Assembly: GCF_002934065.1 (NCBI RefSeq)
Contig: NZ_CP018049.1
Span: 4,834,501 to 4,898,500, forward strand
DNA length: 64,000 nt
Reading direction: 5' to 3'
DNA from: Pseudomonas orientalis
Lineage (GTDB): Bacteria; Pseudomonadota; Gammaproteobacteria; Pseudomonadales; Pseudomonadaceae
The notes under the pieces: model-generated
Told to the model about the DNA's origin: nothing
The model's input: only the letters and a program-made list of their open reading frames with translations
The model's database searches: none
Position numbers and translations under genes: made by a program
Shown: in pieces, positions 9,967 to 16,795 of the stretch
Layout of the letters: every line of letters begins with the position of its first letter
Position numbering within the stretch: position 1 is the first letter of the stretch

Positions 9967-9982
9967 CTGTACATTTATACAG
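9967..9982. promoter_or_regulatory. LexA (SOS) box upstream of pnl
   Basis: The sequence CTGTACATTTATACAG fits the LexA consensus CTGT-N8-ACAG perfectly, with an AT-rich centre. It lies 134-149 bases before the pnl ATG. No convincing gene starts on the other side, so pnl is the likely target. The site is seen directly; regulation is inference supported by the known DNA-damage induction of pectin lyase in soft-rot bacteria. Confidence 0.85.
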
Positions 9983-10045
9983 TGTCATGTGAAAGAAATG
10001 GCGTCAAGCGTGGATTGATCGTTGCCATGCTCGGCGCGAGAATGA

Positions 10046-10210
10046 TCAGTTGGCGGGGGCTGCTGACACTTCGTGAGGGTCCGGCACTCGATCCACCATC
10101 AACTGAATGCCCTCCACCATCCGATGAATCCACAGCACTGCATCACGCTGGGGGCCGTCGACAATCGAGATAGTCGCAGGGAGGCTATTGAGACAGGTTC
10201 CGACGGGCAA
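10046..10210 (-). pseudogene. Remnant of a small DUF6124/DUF3077-like protein
   Basis: The minus-strand frame ending at 10046 encodes about 54 residues from a TTG at 10210. It ends with ATISIVDGPQRDAVLWIHRM and then VEGIQLMVDRVPDPHE. This resembles, from memory, the C-terminal helices of small Pseudomonas proteins of the DUF6124/DUF3077 type (pattern GPQR, then spaced hydrophobics, then VDR/VDK). The N-terminal part is missing: the frame runs upstream without a good start into a REP element. It may be a truncated gene or a very short one; the family call is tentative. Confidence 0.35.
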
Positions 10211-10252
10211 CCTGAAAGGCTTGTCGGAAATGTCTGGGGCGCCTGGGCGGAC

Positions 10253-10342
10253 GCCATCGGGGGCAAGCCCCCTCCCACAGTTGACCGAGTTTCATCGTTG
10301 GAATGCAGTTGAATGTGGGAGGGGGCTTGCCCCCGATGAGGC
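10253..10342. repeat. REP pair, family 1 (REPIN)
   Basis: Inverted units at 10253-10281 and 10313-10342 with the same core as the pair at 7951. They lie between the terminator of the NIF3-like gene and the DUF6124-like remnant. Confidence 0.9.
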
Positions 10343-10353
10343 CTTGAAAGGCA

Positions 10354-10389
10354 ACAAAAAACCCGCCGACCAAACTGGCCCAGCGGGTT
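10354..10389 (-). terminator. Terminator of purL and the NIF3-like gene, copy 3
   Basis: Stem AACCCGC (10360-10366) with GCGGGTT (10383-10389), followed on the minus strand by TTTTTTG. It lies about 20 bases after the stop at 10412. This is presumably the parental copy of the three similar elements in the region. Confidence 0.8.
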
Positions 10390-10411
10390 TCCTGTTTATG
10401 CAGCCAGCCGA

Positions 10412-10723
10412 TTAAAAATCCGCCAACTGCCACACCTCATACGCCGGTGTCTCATACGGATGGCTCAGTTTCAACGCAGCCACTACAGCCACAATCAACG
10501 CATCCGCCACCACCAGCTCAACCTTCCACTCCTCGACCACTTCAACCTGGCCGACCTGCCCGATAAACGGCTGACTGCCGTCCAACGCGCGGAATTGGCC
10601 CTGGCCCAGCACTTGCCAGGCGCAGCTGTCGTAGTCGCCGATGCGCCCGCCGCCGGCTGCGAAGACGGCGGTTTTCACCGTCTCCACGTGGCTGTCGGGT
10701 ACGAAGAACGCGAGCTTGTACAC
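10412..10723 (-). CDS. NIF3/YqfO-like small protein
   Basis: A 103-residue protein matching the stand-alone version of the PII-like domain inserted in YqfO/NIF3 proteins. Recognisable segments are YKLAFFVPDSH at the N-terminus, GGGRIGDYDSCAWQV near residue 25, GQFRAL near 43, and the C-terminal SHPYETPAYEVW. The biochemical role of the family is not settled; metal or nucleotide binding has been proposed. It starts only 4 bases after the purL stop, so it is almost certainly co-transcribed with purL and ends at the hairpin at 10354-10389. A decayed copy of its last codons lies near 8830-8886. Confidence 0.85.
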   Translation of the reverse strand: MYKLAFFVPDSHVETVKTAVFAAGGGRIGDYDSCAWQVLGQGQFRALDGSQPFIGQVGQVEVVEEWKVELVVADALIVAVVAALKLSHPYETPAYEVWQLADF

Positions 10724-10727
10724 CGCC

Positions 10728-13700
10728 TTAGTTCACCCACACGCGAGCATTGCGGAACATGCGCATCCAGGCGCCGTCTTCGTTCCACTCTTCCGGGCGC
10801 CACGAGTTCTGCACGGCGCGGAATACGCGCTCCGGGTGCGGCATCATGATGGTCACGCGACCGTCGCGGCTGGTGAGGCCGGTGATGCCGCGCGGCGAGC
10901 CGTTCGGGTTGGCCGGGTAGCTTTCGGTGACCTTGCCGTGGTTGTCGACGAAACGCAGGGCCACGGTGCCGGACAGGTCGGCTTCGAGCAGGGCTTCTTC
11001 GCTGGCGAACTCGGCATGGCCTTCACCGTGGGCGATGGCGATCGGCATACGCGAACCGGCCATGCCCTGCAGGAAGATCGAGTTGGATTCCTGCACCTGC
11101 ACCATGGCGACACGGGCTTCGAACTGCTCGGAACGGTTACGCACAAAGTGCGGCCAGAACTCGCTGCCCGGGATCAGTTCGCTGAGGTTGGACATCATCT
11201 GGCAACCGTTGCACACGCCCAGGGTGAAGCTGTCGTTACGCTCGAAGAAACCCTGGAACGCATCGCGGGCGCGGCTGTTGAACAGCGCCGACTTGGCCCA
11301 GCCTTCACCGGCACCCAGTACGTCGCCGTAGGAGAAACCACCGCAGGCCACCAGGCCTTTGAAGTCGTTGAGGTCGACGCGACCGGCGAGGATGTCGCTC
11401 ATGTGCACGTCGATCGCATTGAACCCGGCACGGTCGAACGCCGCCGCCATTTCCACCTGGCCGTTGACGCCCTGCTCACGCAGCACGGCAACCTGTGGGC
11501 GAATACCCTTCTTGATGTAGGGCGCGGCGATGTCCTGGTTGACGTCGAAGCTGAGCATGGTGCTCAGGCCCGGATTGTCTTCTTCCAGGATCGCGTCGAA
11601 TTCCTGCTCGGCGCAGTCGACGTTGTCGCGCAGGCGCTGGACCTGGTAGCTGGTCTCGGCCCACTGGCGCTGCAGCAAGCGGCGCTGACCGGTAAAGACC
11701 GTGTCGCCGTTGAACGAGATAGTGACTTCGCCGTTGTTGATCGGCTGGCCAATCACCGCCACGCATTCGGCCAGGCCGGCAGCGCTGAACTGCGCGAGTA
11801 CGTCCGGGGTAGCATCCTGACGCACCTGGATCACCGCACCCAACTCTTCGTTGAACAGGATGCCGTTGATCTCGGCGGCATCCTCGGCAACGCTGTCGAG
11901 CACGATGTTCAGGCCGCAGTGACCGGCGAAGGCCATTTCTACGACGCTGGTAAGCAAGCCACCGTCGGAACGGTCGTGGTAAGCCAGCAGGTGACCGTCG
12001 GCATTCAGGCCCTGGATCACGGCGAAGAAGGCCTTGAGGTCTTCGGCGTCGTCGACATCCGGCGCGTGTTTGCCGAGCTTGCCGTGAGTCTGCGCCAGGA
12101 TCGAGGCGCCCATGCGGTTCTGCCCACGGCCCAGGTCGATGAGGATCAGATCGGTGGTGCCCTTGTCCATGCGCAGTTGCGGGGTCAGGGTCTGGCGGAT
12201 GTCGGTGACCGGCGCGAAACCGGTCACGATCAACGACAGTGGCGAGGTGACGCTCTTGTCGGTGCCGTCTTCGTTCCAGCGGGTGGCCATGGACATGGAG
12301 TCCTTGCCCACCGGAATGGTAATACCCAGTTCAGGGCACAGCTCCATGCCGACCGCTTTAACCGTGTCGTACAGGCGCGCATCTTCACCCGGGTGACCGG
12401 CAGCGGACATCCAGTTGGCCGACAGTTTGATGTCGGACAGCTTGCCGATACGCGAGGCCGCGATGTTGGTCAGGGTTTCACCAATGGCCATGCGGCCCGA
12501 CGCCGGAGCGTCCAGCAGGGCCAGCGGCGTGCGCTCGCCCATGGCCATGGCTTCACCGGTGTACACGTCGAAGCTGGTGGCGGTGACGGCAACGTCAGCC
12601 ACCGGAACCTGCCACGGGCCGACCATTTGGTCACGGGCAACCAGACCAGTGATGGTGCGGTCGCCGATGGTAATCAGGAAGCTTTTGCTCGCCACGGCGG
12701 GGTGGTGCAGCACGCGCTCGATACTGTCGGCCAGCTCAAGGGTGCTTGGGTCGAAATCATCGCCCAGCTCGGCTTCACGCACGGCCGAACGGTGCATGCG
12801 CGGGGCTTTGCCCAGCAGCACTTCGAGTGGCATGTCCACCGGGCTGTTGCCGAAGTGGCTGTCGGTGACCGTCAGCTGCGGCTCGGCCGTGGCTTCGCCG
12901 ACCACGGCAAACGGGCAGCGCTCACGTTCGCAGATGGCCTGGAAGCGCGCAAAATCTTCAGGGCCGACGGCCAGCACGTAGCGTTCCTGGGATTCATTGC
13001 TCCAGATTTCGTGCGGGGCCATGCCCGGCTCGTCGTTTGGAATATTGCGCAGTTCGAAACGGCCACCACGCTCGCCATCGTTGACCAGTTCCGGGAAGGC
13101 GTTGGACAAACCGCCAGCACCGACGTCGTGGATGAAGCTGATCGGGTTCTTGTCGCCCAACTGCCAGCAACGGTCGATGACTTCCTGGCAGCGGCGTTCC
13201 ATCTCGGGGTTTTCGCGCTGTACGGAAGCGAAGTCGAGGTCCGCCGAGCTGGTACCGGTGGCCATGGAGGACGCTGCGCCGCCGCCCAGGCCGATCAGCA
13301 TGGCCGGGCCGCCGAGCACGATCAGCTTGGAGCCGACCAGAATCTCGCCCTTCTTGACATGTTCTTCACGGATGTTGCCCATGCCGCCGGCCAACATGAT
13401 CGGTTTGTGGTAGCCGCGCACTTCATCGCCACGGGGGGTGGTGATGGACTGTTCGAAGGTACGGAAGTAACCGGTCAGCGCCGGGCGCCCGAACTCGTTG
13501 TTGAACGCAGCGCCGCCCAGCGGGCCTTCGATCATGATGTCCAGCGCAGTAACGATGCGCTCGGGCTTGCCGTACGGCACTTCCCACGGTTGTTCAAAGC
13601 CCGGGATCTGCAGGTTCGATACGGTGAAACCGGTGAGGCCAGCCTTGGGCTTGGCGCCACGGCCGGTTGCGCCTTCATCACGAATTTCGCCGCCCGAACC

Positions 13701-14624
13701 GGTGGCTGCGCCAGGGAACGGGGCAATCGCGGTCGGGTGGTTGTGGGTTTCAACCTTCATCAGGATGTGCACCGGCTCCTGCACCGCGCCGTACTGGCGG
13801 GTTTCCGGGTCCGGGAAGAAGCGGCCGGCGACGGAGCCGACGATCACCGAGGCGTTGTCCTTATAAGCCGACAGAACGCCTTCGCTGTGCATCACGTAGG
13901 TGTTCTTGATCATGCCGAACAGGCTTTTTTCCTGGCTCTGGCCGTCGATGTCCCAACTGGCGTTGAAGATCTTGTGACGGCAGTGCTCGGAGTTGGCCTG
14001 GGCGAACATCATCAGTTCGATGTCGTGGGGGTTGCGCTTCAAGCCGTTGAAGGCGTTGACCAGGTAGTCGATCTCGTCTTCGGCCAGGGCCAGGCCCAGT
14101 TCGGTGTTGGCCTTCTCGAGGGCGGCGCGGCCACCGCCCAGCACGTCGATCGCAGTGAGCGGCTTGGGCTCGGCGTGGCTGAACAGGCCGGCGGCCTGTT
14201 CCAGCTGGCTGACGATGATCTGCGTCATGCGGTCGTGCAGGCTGCTGGCGATCAGCTCGGCGTCGGCGTCGCTGAACTGGCCGGCCACGTAGAACGCGAT
14301 ACCACGCTCCAGGCGCTGGATTTTATCCAGGCCGCAGTTGCGGGCGATGTCGCTGGCCTTGCTCGACCACGGCGAGATGGTGCCGAACCGCGGCAGAACC
14401 AGGAACAAGCGACCGGTCGGCTCTTGAACGGGAACGCTTGGGCCGTACTTCAGAAGGCGTGCGAGCACTTGCTGTTCGTCGGCGGTCAAGACGCCGGTTA
14501 CGTCGGCGAAGTGAGCAAATTCAGCGTACAGGCCTGTAACAGCTGGAACCTTCTGGCTCAGTTGCTCAAGGAGTTTGCTGTGGCGAAAGGCAAAAAGGGC
14601 AGGAGCGCCGCGCAGGATCAACAT
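10728..14624 (-). CDS. purL: Phosphoribosylformylglycinamidine synthase (FGAM synthase)
   Basis: The 1298-residue single-chain form typical of gammaproteobacteria. It catalyses the fourth step of purine synthesis, FGAR plus glutamine plus ATP to FGAM. In order it contains an N-terminal domain, a linker, two AIRS-like synthetase halves (SEHCRHKIFNASWDI near 215, HNHPTAIAPFPGAATG near 312, GGLSNAFPELVNDG near 515), and a C-terminal class I glutaminase with the nucleophile in LGVCNGCQMMS and the late His/Glu in HGEGHAEF. The start MLILRGAPALFAF agrees with known PurL proteins. It is transcribed away from mltF. A large antisense open frame across it is a shadow. Confidence 0.97.
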   Translation of the reverse strand: MLILRGAPALFAFRHSKLLEQLSQKVPAVTGLYAEFAHFADVTGVLTADEQQVLARLLKYGPSVPVQEPTGRLFLVLPRFGTISPWSSKASDIARNCGLDKIQRLERGIAFYVAGQFSDADAELIASSLHDRMTQIIVSQLEQAAGLFSHAEPKPLTAIDVLGGGRAALEKANTELGLALAEDEIDYLVNAFNGLKRNPHDIELMMFAQANSEHCRHKIFNASWDIDGQSQEKSLFGMIKNTYVMHSEGVLSAYKDNASVIVGSVAGRFFPDPETRQYGAVQEPVHILMKVETHNHPTAIAPFPGAATGSGGEIRDEGATGRGAKPKAGLTGFTVSNLQIPGFEQPWEVPYGKPERIVTALDIMIEGPLGGAAFNNEFGRPALTGYFRTFEQSITTPRGDEVRGYHKPIMLAGGMGNIREEHVKKGEILVGSKLIVLGGPAMLIGLGGGAASSMATGTSSADLDFASVQRENPEMERRCQEVIDRCWQLGDKNPISFIHDVGAGGLSNAFPELVNDGERGGRFELRNIPNDEPGMAPHEIWSNESQERYVLAVGPEDFARFQAICERERCPFAVVGEATAEPQLTVTDSHFGNSPVDMPLEVLLGKAPRMHRSAVREAELGDDFDPSTLELADSIERVLHHPAVASKSFLITIGDRTITGLVARDQMVGPWQVPVADVAVTATSFDVYTGEAMAMGERTPLALLDAPASGRMAIGETLTNIAASRIGKLSDIKLSANWMSAAGHPGEDARLYDTVKAVGMELCPELGITIPVGKDSMSMATRWNEDGTDKSVTSPLSLIVTGFAPVTDIRQTLTPQLRMDKGTTDLILIDLGRGQNRMGASILAQTHGKLGKHAPDVDDAEDLKAFFAVIQGLNADGHLLAYHDRSDGGLLTSVVEMAFAGHCGLNIVLDSVAEDAAEINGILFNEELGAVIQVRQDATPDVLAQFSAAGLAECVAVIGQPINNGEVTISFNGDTVFTGQRRLLQRQWAETSYQVQRLRDNVDCAEQEFDAILEEDNPGLSTMLSFDVNQDIAAPYIKKGIRPQVAVLREQGVNGQVEMAAAFDRAGFNAIDVHMSDILAGRVDLNDFKGLVACGGFSYGDVLGAGEGWAKSALFNSRARDAFQGFFERNDSFTLGVCNGCQMMSNLSELIPGSEFWPHFVRNRSEQFEARVAMVQVQESNSIFLQGMAGSRMPIAIAHGEGHAEFASEEALLEADLSGTVALRFVDNHGKVTESYPANPNGSPRGITGLTSRDGRVTIMMPHPERVFRAVQNSWRPEEWNEDGAWMRMFRNARVWVN

Positions 14625-14910
14625 CTTCGGGACAGCCTCGGGAAGGGGTGTGCTTTGAGGCCGTGCATTCTAGCGTAAACCTTCGCCAACGGCACCCGAA
14701 ACGCTACCGCTGGCCGCTGCCGAACGTCAGTTGGCACGGTTTGCGCGGCGACGAGGGACAATCCATGGCCTCGGGCGCAGATATTTTAACCGTCACAATC
14801 ACGCGCCAGGCCGCGTTTCTGCGGGATACAGCACAGTTTTGCAGCGACTAGCAGACAAGTGTGCCGCTGTCGAGATATGGCGCCGTGGGCCGTTTGCGTA
14901 TACTGCGCAG

Positions 14911-16371
14911 ATGTTCTCCCCAACTGCTTTACGCCCGCGATGCGCCAAATGGCTCATCGCAACCGGACTCTTCCTGATGCTCAGCGCCTGTGTTGATAAA
15001 CCCAGCACGCTCGAGCGAATCAAGGAGGATGGCGTATTGCGGGTGGTCACCCGGAACAGTCCTGCCACGTATTTCCAGGATCGCAACGGTGAAACCGGTT
15101 TCGAATACGAACTGGTCAAGCGCTTTGCCGACGACCTGGGCGTTACGCTTAAAATCGAAACCGCCGACAACCTTGATGACTTGTTCGGCCAACTGGGCAA
15201 GCCCAACGGCCCGGTGCTCGCCGCTGCCGGCCTGGTCAGCAGCGAACAGCGCCAGCAGCAGGTGCGTTTTTCCCACCCGTACCTCGAAGTCACGCCGCAG
15301 ATCATCTACCGCAACGGCCAGTCGCGCCCGACCAACGCGGCGGATCTGGTGGGCAAGAAGATCATGGTGCTCAAGGGCAGCACCCACGCCGAGCAGCTGG
15401 CGGCGCTTAAAAAACAGAACCCGGCCATCGAATATGAAGAATCCGACGCCGTTGAAGTGGTCGATCTGCTGCGCATGGTCGACGAAGGCCAAATCGACCT
15501 GACCCTGGTGGACTCCAATGAAGTCGCCATGAACCAGGTGTACTTCCCCAATGTGCGGGTGGCTTTCGACCTGGGCAATGCCAGCAACCAGAGTTGGGCC
15601 GTGGCCGCGGGTGAGGACAACAGCCTGCTCAACGAAATCAACAGTTACCTGGACAAGGTCGAGAAAAACGGCACCCTGCAGCGTCTGAAAGATCGCTATT
15701 ACGGGCACGTGGATGTACTGGGGTATGTCGGCGCCTATACCTTCGCCCAGCATTTGCAACAGCGCCTGCCCAAGTACGAGAAGCACTTTCGAACTTATGC
15801 CAAGGCAGAAAAGGTTGACTGGCGACTGTTGGCGGCCATCGGCTACCAGGAATCGCTGTGGCAACCGGCGGTCACCTCCAAGACCGGCGTGCGCGGCCTG
15901 ATGATGCTGACCCAGAACACCGCTCAGGCGATGGGTGTGTCCAACCGCCTGGACGCCAAGCAAAGCATCATGGGCGGCGCCAAGTACCTTGCCAGGATCA
16001 AGGACGAGCTGGACGACAAGATCGCCGAGCCCGACCGCACCTGGTTTGCCCTCGCCGCCTATAACGTCGGCACCGGCCACTTGGATGACGCGCGCCTTCT
16101 GGCCAGGAAGGAAGGCCTGAACCCGAACAAATGGCTGGATGTGAAGAAAATGCTGCCGCGCCTGTCGCAGAAGCAGTGGTACAGCAAGACGCGCTACGGT
16201 TATGCCCGGGGCGGCGAGCCGGTGCATTTTGTGGCGAACATCCGCCGCTACTACGACATTCTGACCTGGGTAACCCAGCCGCAGTTGGAAGGTAACCAGG
16301 TGGTGGAAGGCGATCTGCATGTGCCGGGTGTGGACAAGACCAAGCCGCCGGAAGAGACCCCGCAGTTATAA
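14911..16371 (+). CDS. mltF: Membrane-bound lytic murein transglycosylase F
   Basis: A 486-residue outer-membrane lipoprotein that cleaves the glycan strands of peptidoglycan. It has a signal peptide with lipobox LSAC (Cys27). Residues about 40-270 form an ABC-type solute-binding-like regulatory module, and residues about 285-460 the lysozyme-like SLT domain, with catalytic Glu314 in GYQESLW and the family segments GVRGLMMLTQNTA and AAYNVGTGHL. The frame is open back to 14731, but the ATG at 14911 begins the signal peptide and gives the normal length. It diverges from purL; the two starts are 286 bases apart and share that promoter region. Confidence 0.96.
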   Translation: MFSPTALRPRCAKWLIATGLFLMLSACVDKPSTLERIKEDGVLRVVTRNSPATYFQDRNGETGFEYELVKRFADDLGVTLKIETADNLDDLFGQLGKPNGPVLAAAGLVSSEQRQQQVRFSHPYLEVTPQIIYRNGQSRPTNAADLVGKKIMVLKGSTHAEQLAALKKQNPAIEYEESDAVEVVDLLRMVDEGQIDLTLVDSNEVAMNQVYFPNVRVAFDLGNASNQSWAVAAGEDNSLLNEINSYLDKVEKNGTLQRLKDRYYGHVDVLGYVGAYTFAQHLQQRLPKYEKHFRTYAKAEKVDWRLLAAIGYQESLWQPAVTSKTGVRGLMMLTQNTAQAMGVSNRLDAKQSIMGGAKYLARIKDELDDKIAEPDRTWFALAAYNVGTGHLDDARLLARKEGLNPNKWLDVKKMLPRLSQKQWYSKTRYGYARGGEPVHFVANIRRYYDILTWVTQPQLEGNQVVEGDLHVPGVDKTKPPEETPQL

Positions 16372-16398
16372 ACCCGATGCTCCAGACACCATAGAGCA

Positions 16399-16490
16399 AT
16401 GTGGGAGGGGGCTTGCCCCCGATAGCAGAGTGTCAGTCACTGCATAAGGTGACTGATCCACCGCTATCGGGGGCAAGCCCCCTCCCACAT
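16399..16490. repeat. REP pair, family 1 (REPIN)
   Basis: Inverted units at 16399-16425 and 16462-16490, with the palindrome order reversed relative to the pair at 7951. The pair separates the converging mltF and tre-cluster transcripts and may act as a bidirectional terminator or mRNA stabiliser. Confidence 0.9.
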
Positions 16491-16501
16491 TTGGATCGGC
16501 T

Positions 16502-16795
16502 CTAGGATTGGAGACCGGTCAGCAGATGGACGACGCCTCCCGTCAACACCATGACGCCCGGTACGCCCGCTGCCTTCAGCGCAGCCTCATCCAACCGCCC
16601 CGCCTCTTTCAACTGCACCCGCACCCGCGTCAGCGCCACGCGTTGTTGCGACGTGAGGTTGGCCTCGCCGCCCAATGCATTCAACACATCGACCGGTAAC
16701 AGGCTCTCCCCCGCCGGCGCCGCGACCGTTTCCGCAATCAGATCCGGCGTCAGGGCTTTCCAGAACGCCTGCTGCAATTTCTCGAACATGCTCAA
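16502..16795 (-). CDS. Stand-alone EIIB-like PTS domain lacking the catalytic cysteine
   Basis: A 97-residue protein consisting of a short N-terminal helix and one glucose-type EIIB fold (VDVLNALGGEANL, VALTRVRVQL, then MVLTGGVVHLL). In active EIIB domains the residue three before the conserved Arg of TRLR is a cysteine; here it is Ala54. It resembles the second, also cysteine-less EIIB repeat at the C-terminus of NagE. Its start overlaps the end of the EIIA-HPr-EI fusion gene by 4 bases, so it is translationally coupled as the last gene of the trehalose cluster. It cannot be a phosphocarrier by the usual chemistry; a scaffolding or regulatory role is a guess. Confidence 0.8.
   Translation of the reverse strand: MSMFEKLQQAFWKALTPDLIAETVAAPAGESLLPVDVLNALGGEANLTSQQRVALTRVRVQLKEAGRLDEAALKAAGVPGVMVLTGGVVHLLTGLQS

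Noticed and set aside
9982..10173. A 63-residue plus-strand frame beginning at the LexA box
   Set aside because: No ribosome binding site and no protein-like features; it is antisense to a more plausible gene remnant.
10185..10433. Minus-strand frame containing GGKPPPTF-like residues
   Set aside because: GGKPPPT and GASPLPQ peptides are translations of the family 1 REP element and recur at every REP pair in the window.
10641..14678. A 1345-residue open frame on the plus strand across purL
   Set aside because: It is the antisense of a perfectly conserved PurL. Its sequence is His/Gln/Val/Ala-rich, as expected for antisense frames in GC-rich DNA, with no domain.
14731..14745. TTGGCACGGTTTGC resembling a sigma-54 promoter upstream of mltF
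   Set aside because: The GG and GC elements are 8 rather than 10 bases apart, which is incompatible with sigma-54 binding.
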